From Oenanthe sinensis (taxonomy: Eukaryota; Streptophyta; Magnoliopsida; Apiales; Apiaceae), in NCBI GenBank assembly GCA_028671895.1, contig CM053802.1:32402201-32466200 (forward strand): a stretch of DNA of 64,000 nucleotides, read 5' to 3'. Position numbers and translations under genes: made by a program. Positions within the stretch are counted from its first letter, which is position 1; each line of letters starts with the position of its first letter. Below the pieces are notes generated by a model, which did no database searches, was not told the origin of the DNA, and saw nothing but the letters and a program-made list of their open reading frames with translations. Of the stretch, positions 58,506 to 64,000 are shown in pieces.

Positions 58506-61500
58506 GTTTCAACATGAAAACAACTTGTACACTCTTGTAGGATCAATCTTGGCTCATTTGAACTTGAAAACAATTCCTAACAGCTTGAGGCTTTAATCTT
58601 GACTCGTTCAAACTTGAAAAGAGTTTGTAGCTTCATTCTTGACTCGTTCCAACTTGAAAACAACTTGTACACTCTTGTAGAATCAATCTTGGCACATTTG
58701 AACCTGAAAACAATTCCTAACAATTTGAGGCTTCATTCTTGACTCGTTAACACTTGAAAACAGTTTGTAGCTTCATTCTTGACTCGTTTCAACATGAAAA
58801 CAACTTGTACACTCTTGTAGGATCAATCTTAGCTCATTTGAACTTGAAAACAATTCCTAACAACTTGAGGCTTTAATCTTGACTCGTTCAAACTTGAAAA
58901 TAGGTTGTAGCTTCATTCTTGACTCGTTTCAACTTGAAAACAACTTGTACACTCTTGTAGAATCAATCTTGGCACATTTGAACCTGAAAACAATTCCTAA
59001 CAATTTGAGGCTTCATTCTTGACTCGTTAACACTTGAAAACAGTTTGTAGCTTCATTCTTGACTCGTTTCAACTTGAAAACAACTTGTACACTCTTGTAG
59101 GATCAATCTTGGCTCATTTGAACTTGAAAACAATTCCTAACAACTTGAGGCTTTAATCTTGACTCGTTTAAACTTGAAAATAGTGTGTAGCTTCATTCTT
59201 GACTCGTTTCAATTTGAAAACAACTTGTACACTCTTGTAGAATCAATCTTGGCTCATTTGAAATTGAAAACAATTCCTAACAACTTGAGGCTTTAATCTT
59301 GACTCGTTCAAACTTGAAAAGAGTTTGTAGCTACATTCTTGACTCGTTACAACATGAAAACAACTTGTACACTCTTGTAGGATCAATCTTGGCACATTTG
59401 AACCTGAACACAATTCCTAACAATTTGAGGCTTCATTCTTGACTCGTTAACACTTGAAAACAGTTTGTAGCTTCATTCTTGACTCGTTTCAACATGAAAA
59501 CAACTTGTACACTCTTGTAGGATCAATCTTGGCTCATTTGAACTTGAAAACAATTCCTAACAACTTGAGGCTTTAATCTTGACTCGTTCAAACTTGACAA
59601 TAGTTTGTAGCTTCATTCTTGACTCGTTTCAACTTGAAAACAACTTGTACACTCTTGTAGAATCAATCTTGGCACCTTTGAACCTGAAAACAATTCCTAA
59701 CAATTTGAGGCTGCATTCTTGACTCGTTAACACTTGAAAACAGTTTGAAGCTTCATTCTTGACTCGTTTCAACATGAAAACAACTTGTACACTCTTGTAG
59801 GATCAATCTTGGCTCATTTGAACTTGAAAACAATTCCTAACAACTTGATGCTTTAATCTTGACTCGTTCAAACTTGAAAATAGGTTGTAGCTTCATTCTT
59901 GACTCGTTTCAACTTGAAAACAACTTGTACACTCTTGTAGGATCAATCTTGGCTCATTTGAACTTGAAAACAATTCCTAACAACTTGAGGCTTTAATCTT
60001 GACTCGTTCAAACTTGAAAATAGGTTGTAGCTTCATTCTTGACTCGTTTCAACTTGAAAACAACTTGTACACTCTTGTAGGATCAATCTTGGCTCATTTG
60101 AACTTGAAAACAATTCCTAACAACTTGAGGCTTTAATCTTGACTCGTTCAAACTTGAAAATAGATTGTAGCTTCATTCTTGACTCGTTTCAACTTGAAAA
60201 CAACTTGTACACTCTTGTAGAATCAATCTTGGCACATTTGAACCTGAAAACAATTCCTAACAATTTGAGGCTTCATTCTTGACTCGTTAACACTTGAAAA
60301 CAGTTTGTAGCTTCATTCTTGACTCGTTTCAACTTGAAAACAACTTGTACACTCTTGTAGGATCAATCTTGGCTCATTTGAACTTGAAAACAATTCCTAA
60401 CAACTTGAGGCTTTAATCTTGACTCGTTTAAACTTGAAAATAGTGTGTAGCTTCATTCTTGACTCGTTTCAATTTGAAAACAACTTGTACACTCTTGTAG
60501 AATCAATCTTGGCTCATTTGAAATTGAAAACAATTCCTAACAACTTGAGGCATTAATCTTGACTCGTTCAAACTTGAAAAGAGTTTGTAGCTACATTCTT
60601 GACTCGTTTCAACATGAAAACAACTTGTACACTCTTGTAGGATCAATCTTGGCTCATTTGAACTTGAAAACAATTCCTAACAGCTTGAGGCTTTAATCTT
60701 GACTCGTTCAAAATTGAAAAGAGTTTGTAGCTTCATTCTTGACTCGTTCCAACTTGAAAACAACTTCTACACTCTTGTAGAATCAATCTTGGCACATTTG
60801 AACCTGAAAACAATTCCTAACAATTTGAGGCTTCATTCTTGACTCGTTAACACTTGAAAACAGTTTGTAGCTTCATTCTTGACTCGTTTCAACTTGAAAA
60901 CAACTTGTACACTCTTGTAGGATCAATCTTGGCTCATTTGAACTTGAAAACAATTCCTAACAACTTGAGGCTTTAATCTTGACTCGTTCAAACTTGAAAA
61001 TAGGTTGTAGCTTCATTCTTGACTCGTTTCAACTTGAAAACAACTTGTACACTCTTGTAGAATCAATCTTGGCACATTTGAACCTGAAAACAATTCCTAA
61101 CAATTTGAGGCTTCATTCTTGACTCGTTAACACTTGAAAACAGTTTGTAGCTTCATTCTTGACTCGTTTCAACTTGAAAACAACTTGTACACTCTTGTAG
61201 GATCAATCTTGGCTCATTTGAACTTGAAAACAATTCCTAACAACTTGAGGCTTTAATCTTGACTCGTTTAAACTTGAAAATAGTGTGTAGCTTCATTCTT
61301 GACTCGTTTCAATTTGAAAAAGACTTGTACACTCTTGTAGAATCAATCTTGGCTCATTTGAAATTGAAAACAATTCCTAACAACTTGAGGCTTTAATCTT
61401 GACTCATTCAAACTTGAAAAGAGTTTGTAGCTACATTCTTGACTCGTTACAACATGAAAACAACTTGTACACTCTTGTAGGATCAATCTTGGCACATTTG

Positions 61501-64000
61501 AACCTGAAAACAATTCCTAACAATTTGAGGCTTCATTCTTGACTCGTTAACACTTGAAAACAGTTTGTACCTTCATTCTTGACTCGTTTCAACATGAAAA
61601 CAACTTGTACACTCTTGTAGGATCAATCTTGGCTCATTTGAACTTGAAAACAATTCCTAACAACTTGAGGCTTTAATCTTGACTCATTCAAACTTGAAAA
61701 GAGTTTGTAGCTACATTCTTGACTCGTTACAACATGAAAACAACTTGTACACTCTTGTAGGATCAATCTTGGCACATTTGAACCTGAACACAATTCCTAA
61801 CAATTTGAGGCTTCATTCTTGACTCGTTAACACTTGAAAACAGTTTGTAGCTTCATTCTTGACTCGTTTCAACATGAAAACAACTTGTACACTCTTGTAG
61901 GATCAATCTTGGCTCATTTGAACTTGAAAACAATTCCTAACAACTTGAGGCTTTAATCTTGACTCGTTCAAACTTGAAAATAGTTTGTAGCTTCATTCTT
62001 GACTCGTTTCAACTTGAAAACAACTTGTACACTCTTGTAGAATCAATCTTGGCACCTTTGAACCTGAAAACAATTCCTAACAATTTGAGGCTGCATTCTT
62101 GACTCGTTAACACTTGAAAACAGTTTGAAGCTTCATTCTTGACTCGTTTCAACATGAAAACAACTTGTACACTCTTGTAGGATCAATCTTGGCTCATTTG
62201 AACTTGAAAACAATTCCTAACAACTTGATGCTTTAATCTTGACTCGTTCAAACTTGAAAATAGGTTGTAGCTTTATTCTTGACTCGTTTCAACTTGAAAA
62301 CAACTTGTACACTCTTGTAGGATCAATCTTGGCTCATTTGAACTTGAAAACAATTCCTAACAACTTGAGGCTTTAATCTTGACTCGTTCAAACTTGAAAA
62401 TAGGTTGTAGCTTCATTCTTGACTCGTTTCAACTTGAAAACAACTTGTACACTCTTGTAGGATCAATCTTGGCTCATTTGAACTTGAAAACAATTCCTAA
62501 CAACTTGAGGCTTTAATCTTGACTCGTTCAAACTTGAAAATAGGTTGTAGCTTCATTCTTGACTCGTTTCAACTTGAAAACAACTTGTACACTCTTGTAG
62601 AATCAATCTTGGCACATTTGAACCTGAAAACAATTCCTAACAATTTGAGGCTTCATTCTTGACTCGTTAACACTTGAAAACAGTTTGTAGCTTCATTCTT
62701 GACTCGTTTCAACTTGAAAACAACTTGTACACTCTTGTAGGATCAATCTTGGCTCATTTGAACTTGAAAACAATTCCTAACAACTTGAGGCTTTAATCTT
62801 GACTCGTTTAAACTTGAAAATAGTGTGTAGCTTCATTCTTGACTCGTTTCATTTTGAAAACAACTTGTACACTCTTGTAGAATCAATCTTGGCTCATTTG
62901 AAATTGAAAACAATTCCTAACAACTTGAGGCTTTAATCTTGACTCGTTCAAACTTGAAAAGAGTTTGTAGCTACATTCTTGACTCGTTTCAACATGAAAA
63001 CAACTTGTACACTCTTGTAGGATCAATCTTGGCTCATTTGAACTTGAAAACAATTCCTAACAGCTTGAGGCTTTAATCTTGACTCGTTCAAAATTGAAAA
63101 GAGTTTGTAGCTTCATTCTTGACTCGTTCCAACTTGAAAACAGCTTGTACACTCTTGTAAAATCAATCTTGGCACATTTGAACCTGAAAACAATTCCTAA
63201 CAATTTGAGGCTTCATTCTTGACTCGTTAACACTTGAAAACAGTTTGTAGCTTCATTCTTGACTCGTTTCAACATGAAAACAACTTGTACACTCTTGTAG
63301 GATCAATCTTGGCTCATTTGAACTTGAAAACAATTCCTAACAACTTGAGGCTTTAATCTTGACTCGTTCAAACTTGAAAATAGGTTGTAGCTTCATTCTT
63401 GACTCGTTTCAACTTGAAAACAACTTGTACACTCTTGTAGAATCAATCTTGGCACATTTGAACCTGAAAACAATTCCTAACAATTTGAGGCTTCATTCTT
63501 GACTCGTTAACACTTGAAAACAGTTTGTAGCTTCATTCTTGACTCGTATCAACTTGAAAACAACTTGTACACTCTTGTAGGATCAATCTTGGCTCATTTG
63601 AACTTGAAAACAATTCCAAACAACTTGAGGCTTTAATCTTGACTCGTTTAAACTTGAAAATAGTGTGTAGCTTCATTCTTGACTCGTTTCAATTTGAAAA
63701 AGACTTGTACACTCTTGTAGAATCAATCTTGGCTCATTTGAAATTGAAAACAATTCCTAACAACTTGAGGCTTTAATCTTGACTCATTCAAACTTGAAAA
63801 GAGTTTGTAGCTACATTCTTGACTCGTTACAACATGAAAACAACTTGTACACTCTTGTAGGATCAATCTTGGCACATTTGAACCTGAAAACAATTCCTAA
63901 CAATTTGAGGCTTCATTCTTGACTCGTTAACACTTGAAAACAGTTTGTAGCTTCATTCTTGACTCGTTTCAACATGAAAACAACTTGTACACTCTTGTAG
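58506..64000 (+). repeat. 140-bp satellite, right flank (about 39 monomers)
   Basis: The array resumes in register after element 2, starting with TSD copy GTTTC (58506-58510), and runs off the window. It has the same a/b monomer types and orientation. A 2380 bp higher-order period (17 monomers) is visible: AACCTGAACA at 59401 and 61781, GGCACCTTTG at 59671 and 62051, AAAAAGACTT near 61319 and 63699. No gene is seen. Confidence 0.95.

Noticed and set aside
1..64000. Tyrosine or serine recombinase systems, defence islands, rRNA or tRNA genes
   Set aside because: No such motifs were seen. The tRNA-like 13 bases at the LTR edges are primer-binding sites.

Overview
The window is plant nuclear heterochromatin, probably centromeric or pericentromeric. 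It holds about 35.7 kb of one AT-rich tandem satellite, in a single orientation, interrupted by two full-length, very young LTR retrotransposons of one family. No host gene, rRNA, tRNA or CRISPR array is visible. The plant assignment rests on three things: the Ty3/Gypsy chromovirus proteins (best fit Tekay/Del lineage), a primer-binding site for plant initiator-Met tRNA, and the satellite-plus-chromovirus landscape. The satellite's build from 40-50 bp sub-units recalls carrot CentDc in architecture, but I cannot show sequence identity, so the species stays open.

Layout: satellite 1-238; element 1 (+ strand) 239-14301 with TSD ATTCT; satellite 14302-44254; element 2 (- strand) 44255-58505 with TSD GTTTC; satellite 58506-64000. 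The satellite monomer is 140 bp (50+40+50 bp sub-units). Two monomer types alternate as 280 bp dimers, and patches carry larger higher-order periods (840, 1120, 1540, 2380, 2480 and 2899 bp).

Each element has 4.27-4.31 kb LTRs around an internal region of about 5.5 kb: PBS, a small extra ORF, gag-pol, polypurine tract. Element 2 has an open gag-pol of 1493 codons, cut only by a TAG inside the C-terminal chromodomain. Element 1 is defective: a TGA after the protease, a 111 bp in-frame deletion that removes the last RNase H active-site Asp, and its own TGA in the chromodomain.

The most unusual content is upstream of gag. Both elements share an apparent two-exon gene. Exon 1 lies in the LTR and encodes 25 residues starting M-V-R-(I/L)-K-Q-T-A-R-K, which matches the histone H3 tail in register (R2, K4, Q5, T6, A7, R8, K9). 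A phase-0 intron then crosses the LTR edge and the PBS. Exon 2 is a 134-codon ORF with no AUG at its start; it carries a SUMO-interacting-motif-like stretch (VIVISSSESEEE) and a charged, probably helical C-terminus. Between the two elements the KQTARKNMS codons differ only synonymously, which argues for selection on the peptide. A second unexplained signal is a set of seven LTR hairpins with the same AATGAG loop (one AATGAA) on different stems. Most of them lie inside a possible leader intron, so they would mark unspliced genomic RNA. Together these suggest a chromovirus that encodes both a chromodomain (a reader of H3 methylation) and an H3-tail look-alike. The function is inference.
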